The translations under genes were made by a program, and so were the position numbers. Under the pieces are notes generated by a model that saw nothing but the letters and a program-made list of their open reading frames with translations, ran no database searches and was not told the origin of the DNA. A stretch of DNA of 17,851 nucleotides from JBDIBA01 sp039812705 (GTDB lineage: Bacteria; Actinomycetota; Acidimicrobiia; Acidimicrobiales; JBBSGY01). Positions 1 to 7,148 of this stretch are shown one piece after another. The stretch covers positions 1-17,851 of the forward strand of contig JBDIBA010000038.1 in the NCBI GenBank assembly GCA_039812705.1, read 5' to 3'. How positions within the stretch are numbered: position 1 is the stretch's first letter; each line of letters opens with the position of its first letter.

Positions 1-270
1 GTGATCTCCGGCCAGATCGATGTAACCCTTTGCCAACTTCTGAAGGAACTCAACTTGGTGCTCTTCAAAAACTATGGGATCGAAGAATGAATCGGTTGGG
101 ACGCCATGACTGTCTGCGAACCGTACGAGAAACAGAACGTATTCCGTTTCATGTTTATTGCGATGAAACCATCGACCAGAGTGGTATACGTCTGTCCACA
201 ACTTGATGTAACCAATAAGTCCGGTGGCATCGAAGACACGACCAACGACTACGGCCCTGAGTTCTTCCAT
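1..270 (-). CDS. Hypothetical protein, C-terminus beyond window edge
   Basis: The minus strand is open from an ATG at 270 to base 1, giving 90 codons with no stop, so the C-terminus lies outside the window. The protein begins MEELRAVVVGRVFDATG and continues with many aromatic and charged residues (a WTDVYHSGRWFHRNKH segment and a DSFFDPIVFEEHQ segment). No signal peptide or membrane segment is visible and I do not recognise the family. An in-frame GTG at 303 would add 11 residues. Neither start has a clear Shine-Dalgarno sequence, so the start is uncertain. The gene is divergent from the membrane-protein gene at 368. Codon texture and composition look like a real gene. Confidence 0.6.
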   Translation of the reverse strand, partial: MEELRAVVVGRVFDATGLIGYIKLWTDVYHSGRWFHRNKHETEYVLFLVRFADSHGVPTDSFFDPIVFEEHQVEFLQKLAKGYIDLAGDH

Positions 271-367
271 TGAAATGTCTGGTTGATTCGTCTTGTCAGC
301 CACACCCCAAATGGTAGGAGGTGCAGGAAGTGACTGGCCAAGAGCAATTGCCCGACAGGAGTAGACG

Positions 368-778
368 ATGAAAACCACTGAGCGTTCCCACACGTCACGC
401 TTGTGTAGACCGTTTACGTTCTTCCTCTTTGTTTATGCGTTGTTCACATCATTCGTAGTGGCGTCAACGGATTCGCTGAAGGCGACGCTCTTGGTGACTG
501 GAATCGCAAGTGCGATCGGGCTTGTCGGAGGCATTGGAATCGCACTGTTTGATCAACGTTCACGGTTGTATGAAGAGATCGGCATTGCGCATTGGCAAGT
601 CTTTCTTGGTTCGTTCGCGTTGCTGGCGTTTCCGTCAATAATCGCATGGGGTCAGTTCGTGCTGTTGGCCGCGTGGGTTGGCATTGCATTGTTAATGAGT
701 GCGGGAGTTGTTGTGTGGTCCCTAGTAACTGCGAAGGGCTTCCCGATAGTTCCTTTGCACGACGACGAAGATTGGTAG
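368..778 (+). CDS. Small four-helix integral membrane protein, unknown function
   Basis: This 136-residue protein starts at an ATG preceded by AGGAG at 357-361, a good ribosome binding site. Four hydrophobic stretches at about residues 15-34, 38-62, 76-95 and 97-121 predict a four-helix inner membrane protein, with a short acidic tail ending in HDDEDW. There is no recognisable catalytic motif and I cannot assign a family. The next gene starts 10 bases after its stop, so the two probably form a small operon. The product may assist or anchor its soluble neighbour, which is inference from spacing only. Confidence 0.65.
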   Translation: MKTTERSHTSRLCRPFTFFLFVYALFTSFVVASTDSLKATLLVTGIASAIGLVGGIGIALFDQRSRLYEEIGIAHWQVFLGSFALLAFPSIIAWGQFVLLAAWVGIALLMSAGVVVWSLVTAKGFPIVPLHDDEDW

Positions 779-788
779 GGGTGGGTCA

Positions 789-1343
789 ATGAATGACAAG
801 CAGAAGAGCTTCAAAAGGCTGAAGTTCGATCGTATCGACGACGTTGAGAGCGGCGATTCCCACCTCTGTTTTGAGGGAACTCCTTTCGACTCCATCCATT
901 ATTTGCGAATCGACGATCGCTTTGAGTTCAGGCGCGGAGATGGCTCGCTACTCATTTCTGGGGTGTATCCGCACGACCCCCCACAAGACGTTTCCAACGG
1001 CGGCCCCATTCGGCGTGAAGGAATTGGCGCGACGACGCAATGGGGTGAAGCCAAGGCGCGTAGGCCCCGTTACGGTTTGCGTGCACGCGACCGGGCTGTG
1101 GTGATCGAGGGCCTTGGCGATTGGGTGTTGACCAAGCGTTACTTCGGGTGGGCGGAGCTTCAACACGATGGTCAAGCAGTCGCGCGCATGCGCGGGCTTC
1201 GTCTCCATGTTGTAGATCCGACGAACGAAATAATTGTTGCCATTGCATTGTGGTGCTTTGTCACCGATATGGCGTCCGTTACGGGGTCCCCCGTTACTCG
1301 GTTGTTGGCGATCGCCGACCTTACGTATGGCGGAATTGGTTAG
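789..1343 (+). CDS. Hypothetical protein, 184 residues
   Basis: The ATG at 789 follows a G-rich ribosome binding site (gtaggggtggg) and lies 10 bases after the stop of the membrane-protein gene at 368-778. The sequence is a charged N-terminal half (residues 1-100, rich in Arg and Asp) followed by VIEGLGDWVLTKRYFGWAEL and a hydrophobic segment near residues 147-165 (EIIVAIALWCFVTDMAS). The overall layout, with strand-like repeats and then a C-terminal hydrophobic helix, is loosely reminiscent of tubby-C/LURP-one-like domains. I would not assign that without a profile search. Two small GC-rich reading frames overlapping it in other frames look like shadows. Confidence 0.6.
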   Translation: MNDKQKSFKRLKFDRIDDVESGDSHLCFEGTPFDSIHYLRIDDRFEFRRGDGSLLISGVYPHDPPQDVSNGGPIRREGIGATTQWGEAKARRPRYGLRARDRAVVIEGLGDWVLTKRYFGWAELQHDGQAVARMRGLRLHVVDPTNEIIVAIALWCFVTDMASVTGSPVTRLLAIADLTYGGIG

Positions 1344-1397
1344 GCGGGCTTAAATAGTGCGCAGCAAGGCTGGTGAGGTCGTCGCCGCTTGGTGAGC

Positions 1398-1404
1398 AAA
1401 GGAG
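1398..1404 (+). promoter_or_regulatory. Strong ribosome binding site for the interrupted TPR gene
   Basis: AAAGGAG lies 5 bases before the ATG at 1410. This is one of the best Shine-Dalgarno matches in the window. It shows that the ancestral translation start of the TPR-like gene is 1410, upstream of the in-frame TGA at 1536-1538. Confidence 0.7.
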
Positions 1405-1409
1405 TCGTA

Positions 1410-2141
1410 ATGGAAGAAGTCAAAGAATCCGATGCCATCGAACAGTTTGATCGCCTTCGCGAAAGCGGCAATCTCGACGAAGCTCGAAAGGTCTTGGAGC
1501 ACGCTGATCGGGCGGGGTTGGACGTCAGTTTCGAGTGAGGTCTGTTGTTTGAGGATTTAGGTCAAAAGACACAGGCGATCGAGGCATACATAAAGTCCAG
1601 CGATCCGGCTGCGCGATTCAATGCCGCTTTCATGCTCTATGAGATGGGAGAGTGGGCCAAGGCATTGCGCGAGTTTGAGTGGTTGCTTGCGAGGGGCGAG
1701 TTACCTATCAATGCGCGTCGGCACTTAGGCGAGTGTTACGAGGAGCTCGGAAACTACGAGTTAGCGGAAACGCACTTTCGAGCGGGCGCTGCCGCCATGG
1801 ATCACGAGGGTTCAATTGCCATGTTCGGCAACTTCCTTCGCATGCGTGGACGAATGGAAGAGGCGAAGGCCGTATTCGATGATGCCGAAGTAAGGGGCTT
1901 CGATGTTCTGTTCGAGTATGGATGCTTGTTGCATGACGTTGGTGAGCTCGAACAGGCGCTTGCCAAATATCTCGAATCAAACATGTTGGAATCTCACATG
2001 AATGCAGCCTTGGTTCTGCACGACTTAGGCCGAGACGATGAATCGCGCGAGCAGTTCTTGATTGCGATTGATGCTGGAGACGACGTTGCCGCCGAGATGT
2101 ATAACGACGGAAAGTTCTTCGACGATCCCAGTGATGAGTAG
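1410..2141 (+). pseudogene. TPR-like repeat protein interrupted by in-frame TGA
   Basis: From ATG 1410, 42 codons run in frame (MEEVKESDAIEQFDRLRESG...) to a TGA at 1536-1538. The same frame then continues without a stop to 2141. Read through, the product would be 243 residues of helical pairs typical of TPR-like repeats (GNLDEARKVL, GEWAKALREFEWLL, GNYELAETHF, GELEQALAKYL, GRDDESREQFL). The sequence is an internal duplication, and the stop falls where the second copy has Tyr in FEYGCLL (first copy FE-stop-GLL). That strongly suggests a nonsense mutation, or a base error, in a formerly intact gene. TGA is a normal stop elsewhere in the window, so recoding to Trp is not supported. The gene converges with comB. 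Confidence 0.65.
1545..2141 (+). CDS. Downstream open part of the TPR-like gene (198 codons)
   Basis: This is the intact stretch after the TGA, and could be translated only by reinitiation from TTG 1545 or by read-through. It holds the repeat pairs from GLLFEDLGQKTQAIEAYI onward and ends in an acidic tail (FFDDPSDE). No Shine-Dalgarno sequence precedes TTG 1545, and the nearest in-frame ATG is well inside the first repeats. I list it separately because an automatic annotation would report this piece as the gene. I regard it as the larger fragment of the interrupted gene beginning at 1410. TPR-type repeats usually mediate protein-protein contacts; no partner can be named. Confidence 0.5.
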   Translation: MFEDLGQKTQAIEAYIKSSDPAARFNAAFMLYEMGEWAKALREFEWLLARGELPINARRHLGECYEELGNYELAETHFRAGAAAMDHEGSIAMFGNFLRMRGRMEEAKAVFDDAEVRGFDVLFEYGCLLHDVGELEQALAKYLESNMLESHMNAALVLHDLGRDDESREQFLIAIDAGDDVAAEMYNDGKFFDDPSDE

Positions 2142-2166
2142 CAACGCGCGGGTCTTTTAGTCGCCG

Positions 2167-2189
2167 GACGACGAGCGGTGAACGTCGTC
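2167..2189. terminator. Possible hairpin between convergent genes
   Basis: GACGACG (2167-2173) and CGTCGTC (2183-2189) form a perfect 7-bp stem with a 9-base loop, between the converging TPR-like gene and comB. There is no strong T-run on either side, so a factor-independent terminator is only a possibility. Confidence 0.3.
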
Positions 2190-2259
2190 GAGGACGTCTT
2201 TACTAACTCGATTTGATGTTCCAGCTGCCCATTGGCAGAAGTGTGCCGCATCTATTCGG

Positions 2260-3012
2260 CTAGTTGGCATCAACAAACGCGTCGTTAATGAGCGTTGGTA
2301 CAACAGAGTCGGCATCAATCTCGGTTGCGACTGCAACGTCGTCAGCGAAACCATCTTCGATTAGTTCTTGACTGGATGCACACGCGCGAATTGTGTTTGT
2401 GATGTCATCTGTTGATTCGTAAACAGTGGCCGCGATGTCGGCCTCGGCTGATAGCGAACATCCCGCCGCTTTTAGTTGCGACAACACCTGACCCGCGCCA
2501 AAGAGATCTTCAACAGCCGGACGCAGCGAGTTGCCTGAACGCCATTGTTCTCCGGCTGCGATTACAACGATCGGTTTCTCGGGCGTCCCGTACTTCGCGT
2601 CAAGTAACCATGTGACTACGGCAGACCCGTTCCGCAACGACGACGTGACGACCAATCCGTCACTCGCAGCCGAAATGGTTGAGCCGTTTGGAGATGGAAG
2701 CACAAGCCTGGGCGTGAACTCGGCGGCCAGAAGTGCCGACCCCGAAAGTGACCACGGATGTTCTTGAGTGGCTTCGCTTCTACCCACCGCCAGCTGTGCG
2801 TCGTGACTGATTGCGAACGCCTTGGCGGCGTCAGCGCGCCAGGGGTAGGGGAGAATGGCCATTCCACGGTCGACCGCGACCGACACTGTCGTTGTAAATG
2901 ACAGAACGTCGACAACGACTAAGCACCCATTGGTAGTGGCGAGCGCGTTTGCGCCATCCAGCCCCCAGTCGAACCTGACTCCAGCGGACAGCTGCCTGTG
3001 GGCATCTCTCAT
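2260..3012 (-). CDS. comB: ComB-family protein, probable 2-phosphosulfolactate phosphatase
   Basis: The 250-residue product from ATG 3012 carries the family hallmarks in order. These are the hydrophobic strand with acidic residue VVVDVLSFTTTVSVAVDRG (residues 32-50), PSPNGS at 106-111, VIAAGEQW at 150-157, a VEDLFGAG segment at 167-174, and GFADDVAVATEID at 221-233. ComB enzymes are Mg-dependent phosphatases that release sulfolactate from 2-phosphosulfolactate, a step of coenzyme M synthesis in methanogens. Many bacteria carry homologues whose substrate is not settled. No other coenzyme M gene is nearby, so the true substrate here is unknown. I chose ATG 3012 (AAGG upstream); an in-frame TTG at 3057 would add 15 unconvincing residues. 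Confidence 0.8.
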   Translation of the reverse strand: MRDAHRQLSAGVRFDWGLDGANALATTNGCLVVVDVLSFTTTVSVAVDRGMAILPYPWRADAAKAFAISHDAQLAVGRSEATQEHPWSLSGSALLAAEFTPRLVLPSPNGSTISAASDGLVVTSSLRNGSAVVTWLLDAKYGTPEKPIVVIAAGEQWRSGNSLRPAVEDLFGAGQVLSQLKAAGCSLSAEADIAATVYESTDDITNTIRACASSQELIEDGFADDVAVATEIDADSVVPTLINDAFVDAN

Positions 3013-3101
3013 GGGGTTCAGCCTTGCAGGTCGCTCGGGTTCTTGGTGGGTGGTCAACAGATCTCAACGTGTGCGACAGTTTGGAGATCGAGGAGGCGGA
3101 A

Positions 3102-3410
3102 ATGGTTAAGCGACCCGCAACGGCATATCTCGGTAATGCACTGCATATCGTTGTACTGATCGTGATGGCGCCGCTTGTTTTGCTCGGCATGGCGGCGGGG
3201 CTGATGGCAATCATTAATTCGTTCGCGTCGGGCGCTCCCGTGGCCGCGCTTATTGCGATTGCTGGACTGGCCGCGACCTGGATCATCGGGATTCTTGTGT
3301 ACTGGCAGTCAAGCCGCGACCGGTTGCACCGATTAGCGGCGGCGAGCCTTGCCGCGGCTGGCCCGGCTCTTGTAGTTGTGTTCCTTACTGGGGTCAACTC
3401 GGTCGTTTAG
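3102..3410 (+). CDS. Small three-helix membrane protein, unknown function
   Basis: The 102-residue protein starts at ATG 3102, preceded by AGGAGG at 3091-3096 with 5-base spacing, which fixes this start over an upstream extension in the same frame. Hydrophobic segments at about residues 12-38, 46-68 and 78-97 predict three membrane helices. A positively charged loop (SSRDRLHR, residues 70-77) lies between the second and third. I see no family signature. It is divergent from comB, with 89 bases between the starts, and is followed 29 bases later by the leucine-rich-repeat gene. Confidence 0.65.
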   Translation: MVKRPATAYLGNALHIVVLIVMAPLVLLGMAAGLMAIINSFASGAPVAALIAIAGLAATWIIGILVYWQSSRDRLHRLAAASLAAAGPALVVVFLTGVNSVV

Positions 3411-3439
3411 CGCGAAATCAGTTGTCAATGGGACGATAG

Positions 3440-4327
3440 ATGTCTGTGGGCATTTGGAAACGTACATATGAAGACGACATCGATTACTTCATGCGTGCTT
3501 GGTTTCTGCGTTTGCGTTTCCGAGGGAACAAGTGCCGCATAGTTGGTCGCTGGAAGCCTCGGTTCGTCAAGACACTGCAGCGGCGCGGAGCAACCGAGCT
3601 TTGGCTCAACGACATGTGGGGTTTTGCGGAAGGGAATCTGGACTTTCTAAAAGATGTTCCCTTCATCACGAGCGTTGATGTCGTGGGGTGCATCGAGGAC
3701 ACCGGTGTGCTTGGGCTACCAACGCTGCGCAAGATCTCGCTGCAGACCGACTGCAATGCCCGCATTGACTTCACGAAGTTCCCGCAGTTGGAGGAGCTGA
3801 CGGTCAGCAAGCGCCCTGGTGTGGAAACGGCCTTTAGGTCCAAGACAATCACTCGTTTGTCTGTCTCTTCTGCTCCGGTTCGTAGAACGTCTGAGCTATC
3901 AGACATGACCTCACTCAAGAAGTTGATTCTTGAGCCGTGTCGTCGCCTGGAAGAGGTCGACTGGCTGCCTGAAGGAATCGAAGAGTTGAGCATTTACAGC
4001 GCCCCCAAGCTCACTTTCAACAAGCTTCCCGATGCTGCCAAGAGCTTGCGGAAGCTGGATATTGAGAGTTGCAAGAACATCAGAGACTTGAGTTTCTTGA
4101 GTCAACTTCCAGAACTCGAGTACTTGGGCATCGCCGAAGGTGGGGAGTATGAATCGCTCGCCCCGTTAGCTAACTGCAAAAAGTTGAAGATGCTGATTGC
4201 TCACGGAAACACGCGAATCATGGACAATGACCTCAGTGTGCTCAATGAGTTGCCGGAGCTAGCAAGCGAAGACGTGCGACTCATCGAGCGCAGGAGTTAC
4301 TTCGGCTACGAATTCGCGGACGACTAG
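3440..4327 (+). CDS. Leucine-rich-repeat protein
   Basis: The 295-residue protein has an N-terminal region (1-70) followed by irregular leucine-rich repeats from about residue 76 to 275. Examples are LPTLRKISLQ, FPQLEELTVS, MTSLKKLILE, LPEGIEELSIYS, AKSLRKLDIESC, LPELEYLGIAEG and CKKLKMLIAHGN. The pattern LxxLxxLxI/L with Cys/Asn turns is that of a bacterial, probably cytoplasmic, LRR solenoid. There is no signal peptide, membrane anchor or catalytic domain, so it is likely a binding module. The region upstream of ATG 3440 has only a weak purine stretch (gggacgatag). The stop is 16 bases from the stop of the convergent gene at 4344. Confidence 0.75.
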   Translation: MSVGIWKRTYEDDIDYFMRAWFLRLRFRGNKCRIVGRWKPRFVKTLQRRGATELWLNDMWGFAEGNLDFLKDVPFITSVDVVGCIEDTGVLGLPTLRKISLQTDCNARIDFTKFPQLEELTVSKRPGVETAFRSKTITRLSVSSAPVRRTSELSDMTSLKKLILEPCRRLEEVDWLPEGIEELSIYSAPKLTFNKLPDAAKSLRKLDIESCKNIRDLSFLSQLPELEYLGIAEGGEYESLAPLANCKKLKMLIAHGNTRIMDNDLSVLNELPELASEDVRLIERRSYFGYEFADD

Positions 4328-4343
4328 GGCTAAGCGCGTGAGT

Positions 4344-5063
4344 TCAGCGGAATGAATCCCGCACAAGGGAACGTTCGGTGACGGTCGTGAGTGCAGACTC
4401 ATAGAGCGCGGTGACTTTCGGGCCACGGGTCCAAGGTTCGACCGACTGCGGGTCCATCGCGACATCGATGCCGTCGGCGGGCAAGAACGTGGGCATTGAT
4501 GGGTTTCTGTTGGGGTCAAAACTGTCAATGGTCTGGATTATCCGATACAGGGAACGCGCGATTGTGTTGATTCGTCGCGCCTGCGGGGCCACGCAAACCG
4601 GCTGAATGTGATGCCAGCCTGCGACCTCTGCAATCTCGAGTGCCTGCGCCATGAACTCCAGTGTGCTGTGCCGCACAAGGCTGGTGTCGGCACCAGGGTC
4701 GCGCGGCAACATGCGTCTTGCGCGCGATCGTTCCTCTCGCCACGATACTTGTAGATCAAGAAGCGGCACCGGATTGCTATGTCTTGTGTCTAGGTGTGGT
4801 CGCATGTCGGTGTCACCGTCCGCGCGGACGACGTTGTATTCGATGTTTCGCACCTCGGGAATTGCGTTCTTGGCGTTCACGATTGCTACGGACATGTTTT
4901 GGGCGGTAATGGTCGGCAAAACGCCATAACGCGCAACCATCTCGCGAGCGAGAGCATTGTTGGTTGGGCCGGGGTCCTGCGGGGTTCGGAATCCATAGCG
5001 GAAAAACAGCAGAACGTTTGGCTTGGGGGTGTGCAACTGCGCCATGGGCTGAAAGCTACCCAT
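4344..5063 (-). CDS. Hypothetical protein, 239 residues
   Basis: From ATG 5063 the protein begins MGSFQPMAQLHTPKPNVLLFFRYGFR. It includes a helix-like segment (STLEFMAQALEIAEVAGWHHIQPV) followed by a strand and QARRINTIARSLY, and ends in an Arg/Thr-rich tail. It has no membrane segments. The succession of a hydrophobic strand with Gly, then a conserved-looking Thr/Leu helix, then a strand and an Arg-rich helix vaguely recalls DUF218/YdcF-like proteins. Key motifs are not clear, so I leave it unassigned. The frame is open further upstream to 5330, but that part would overlap the start of the plus-strand DUF4259 gene and looks noncoding. ATG 5045 is an alternative start. Confidence 0.55.
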   Translation of the reverse strand: MGSFQPMAQLHTPKPNVLLFFRYGFRTPQDPGPTNNALAREMVARYGVLPTITAQNMSVAIVNAKNAIPEVRNIEYNVVRADGDTDMRPHLDTRHSNPVPLLDLQVSWREERSRARRMLPRDPGADTSLVRHSTLEFMAQALEIAEVAGWHHIQPVCVAPQARRINTIARSLYRIIQTIDSFDPNRNPSMPTFLPADGIDVAMDPQSVEPWTRGPKVTALYESALTTVTERSLVRDSFR

Positions 5064-5175
5064 GCGGGCCGTGGATAGAAAAGGCGGGCCTTTGCGTTTC
5101 TGAACCTGATGCGAAATACAAGGCGGTTGAACATCGCGACTGAAATACTTGGGTACGAGTTCAGTACTGATCAAT

Positions 5176-5181
5176 AGGAGG
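5176..5181 (+). promoter_or_regulatory. Ribosome binding site fixing a GTG start
   Basis: AGGAGG lies 7 bases before the GTG at 5189. It supports that GTG, rather than a later ATG, as the start of the DUF4259 gene. Confidence 0.7.
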
Positions 5182-5188
5182 GTGCACC

Positions 5189-5581
5189 GTGGGGACATGG
5201 AGTGAAGGGCCGTTTGATAACGATGACGCAGCGGATTTCTTAGACGAAGTGTCCGATGGCGGCGCGGGTGTTTTGCGTGAGGCAATCGAGGATGCGCTTC
5301 GTTCAAACGAGCCTGATGCCAGTGATGCAAGCATTGGCGTTGCGGCTGCGTGTCTTGTTGCTGTCGGGCAGAATCCCGCGCTGGGCGGCGACCTTCCTGA
5401 AGACATGCGCGACGAATTGATCGACATTGGTGGCGAGCTTGCAGACATGAAGTCGCAGGCGCTTCAGTTGTTGACGCAACTGCTCAATGGTCCGTCCGAG
5501 TGGCGCGAGTTGTGGGAAGAAGAAGATGCTTTCGACGACGTGAAGGCGGGATTGCAACCGTTCTTGCAGGCTCTGGCGTAG
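5189..5581 (+). CDS. DUF4259 family protein
   Basis: The 130-residue protein starts with GTG and reads MGTWSEGPFDNDDAADFLDEV. This matches the characteristic DUF4259 opening (MGxWGxGPFDNDDAADW-like). The rest is an acidic, all-helical protein with LREAIEDAL, a long Ala/Val helix around residues 43-57 and a C-terminal helix ending LQPFLQALA. DUF4259 proteins are small and cytosolic, and their function is not established. The start is supported by AGGAGG at 5176-5181. The gene is convergent with the HEAT-repeat gene, with only 4 bases between the stops. Confidence 0.8.
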   Translation: MGTWSEGPFDNDDAADFLDEVSDGGAGVLREAIEDALRSNEPDASDASIGVAAACLVAVGQNPALGGDLPEDMRDELIDIGGELADMKSQALQLLTQLLNGPSEWRELWEEEDAFDDVKAGLQPFLQALA

Positions 5582-5585
5582 CGGG

Positions 5586-6686
5586 CTATTCGCCTTGGTC
5601 TGTTTGATGATCGGTGAGTGAGTATTCGGTCACCGGGTCGGGCGGCTGCAACCATGTCAAAAGTGACTTAACCCCAACATTGATGTCACCAGGTGCGGAC
5701 GGGTCTTCGTTTTGCCAAAAGCGTTCATTGTGAATCAACTTGTTGTTGAGAAAGACGCGCAGCTTCGTCATCGGGTAGTTGCCTGCCAACTCAAACCGGC
5801 CGCCTTGTTTGGCCGCTTGTTCATTTAGCAACGGCAGGATTGCGCGTTCATGTTCAGCTGCCATCTCCGCAGCGCGCGGGTCACAGCGGTGTAGTGCGGT
5901 TTCAAGCACTTTTATGTCGTCATTGTCGTCTTCCCACCAGGTCTCGATCTTTTTCAAAAGTGGGTATAGGCGCGTGTCGGCTATCAAACCTGCTGTTTCG
6001 ACATCACGAGTCCAAACGGAGTCTTGCGATAGAAGGTCCATTAGGTGCGGAATGACACGCTCGTCGCCCAAGTCGGCGAGTGCATTTCGTGCCTCGCTCC
6101 GCGTCTCGTCGTGCGGGTCGTCCAATCGGGCGGCCAGCGCTTCACGTGCCTCATCTGATTCTGCGCTCATCTGGTGCAAGCCGAAACACGCCCAGTCGCG
6201 AACGTCATGGTCCGAGTCAGCGGTCAGGCGGATCATCGCATCGACCGCATCGGGGAGAGGCTTGAAGCCGCAAGCGCAGGGAAGACTGGACGTGACTGTG
6301 TAGCGGACATCCTCGTCGTCATGATCCGCAAGGGGAATGATGTGCGTTGCTGCGCGGATATCGCTCAGGTCTGAGAGGCCACATACGAGGCCTTGGAGTG
6401 CGGCGGTGGACCCGGCGGTTGCTAGTTCGGTAGCGAGTGCGCCTAGCAGCGCGTCGAGGCAAAACTGTTTGGTGTTGGCATTTCCATCGAGCGAAAGCGT
6501 GCCCATTAGGTAGCCCGCAGCTGCTCGTACTTCGTGGTCTTCGTGGTTGAGAAACGTCGATGCCTCTCTCATTGCATCGAATCCGAATGGTTCCAGTCGC
6601 TCTCTGTACGTAGGAATGGTTTCGCTGTCGTCCTTCCAAGCCTGGATGGCCTCAGCTACCTGGGTTGTCAATTCTTCGCTAGCCAT
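5586..6686 (-). CDS. HEAT-repeat protein
   Basis: The 366-residue protein from ATG 6686 (MASEELTTQVAEAIQAW) has HEAT-like helical pairs with the typical D-x-x-V-R step. Examples are NHEDHEVRAAAGYLMG (48-62), DHDDEDVRYTVTSSLP (121-136), DSDHDVRDWACFGLHQM (158-173), DPHDETRSEARNALADLGDERVIPHL in part (190-215) and a last weaker repeat. Residues about 295-345 form a separate C-terminal region (GNYPMTKLRVFLNNK). HEAT solenoids usually serve as protein-binding scaffolds. PBS-lyase-like HEAT proteins can act on chromophores, but nothing here indicates that. The frame stays open upstream to 7469, only as the antisense of the membrane-protein gene. A 48-base gap separates this start from the divergent cupin start. 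Confidence 0.8.
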   Translation of the reverse strand: MASEELTTQVAEAIQAWKDDSETIPTYRERLEPFGFDAMREASTFLNHEDHEVRAAAGYLMGTLSLDGNANTKQFCLDALLGALATELATAGSTAALQGLVCGLSDLSDIRAATHIIPLADHDDEDVRYTVTSSLPCACGFKPLPDAVDAMIRLTADSDHDVRDWACFGLHQMSAESDEAREALAARLDDPHDETRSEARNALADLGDERVIPHLMDLLSQDSVWTRDVETAGLIADTRLYPLLKKIETWWEDDNDDIKVLETALHRCDPRAAEMAAEHERAILPLLNEQAAKQGGRFELAGNYPMTKLRVFLNNKLIHNERFWQNEDPSAPGDINVGVKSLLTWLQPPDPVTEYSLTDHQTDQGE

Positions 6687-6734
6687 CTCGTCTTGCCTGT
6701 CAGTCGTATTTGGGAATGGTGCAAGGATCTCACC

Positions 6735-7148
6735 ATGAGTACGGACGATGTTGAAAATCGGCCAAGCGTGTTGGTCAACGCGCTGAGCTTGGAGGCCTCG
6801 GGCAACGGTCCGGCGTGGAGTTTGAAGGAGCCCGTGCGTGACCTTGACGTGAACGTCGTTGCCCTCGAACCGAACGCGCAAATCGATAAGCATGTGGGGC
6901 CTGACCTTGATGTGTTGATGCACGTGGTTGCGGGTTCGGGTGTTGTGACTGCTGACGATGGCGAGCACGCGGTTGACGCTGGTGCACTTGTTTGGTTGCC
7001 ACGGCGTTCGTTGCGGTCGATTGCGGCGGCGGGCGATGGCATGCGTTATCTGACCGTTCACCGCAAGCGTGGGGGGCTGACGGTTGGGCCGCGCCGTCCG
7101 CGTGATGAGGCTAACGGCGGCGATTCGCGTGGCGGCGGCGATGATTGA
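6735..7148 (+). CDS. Cupin-domain protein
   Basis: The 137-residue protein starts at ATG 6735, preceded by AAGGA at 6722-6726. It has a single cupin barrel: VVALEPNAQIDKHVGPDLDVLMHVVAGSGVV in the first motif region (about 42-72) and VDAGALVWLPRRSLRSI in the second (about 81-97), ending YLTVHRKRGG. A Gly/Arg/Asp-rich tail follows. The usual metal ligands (HxH with Glu, and His in motif 2) are mostly absent, so it may bind a ligand without metal or be structural rather than a typical dioxygenase. Its stop overlaps the candidate ATG at 7141 of the following membrane-protein gene, implying co-translation. Confidence 0.7.
   Translation: MSTDDVENRPSVLVNALSLEASGNGPAWSLKEPVRDLDVNVVALEPNAQIDKHVGPDLDVLMHVVAGSGVVTADDGEHAVDAGALVWLPRRSLRSIAAAGDGMRYLTVHRKRGGLTVGPRRPRDEANGGDSRGGGDD

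Noticed and set aside
1536..1566. Selenocysteine recoding of the TGA in the TPR-like gene
   Set aside because: The aligned residue in the repeat is Tyr, not Cys. Only a weak 5-bp stem (1548-1552 with 1562-1566) follows the TGA, and TPR proteins are not known selenoproteins.
1410..2141. Alternative genetic code with TGA as Trp
   Set aside because: TGA serves as the ordinary stop of several well-defined genes in the window, including the HNH gene (8821-8823) and cheR (12133-12135 on the minus strand).
5064..5330. N-terminal extension of the 239-residue protein to 5330
   Set aside because: It would overlap the strongly supported DUF4259 gene and reads as low-complexity His/Arg/Pro sequence.
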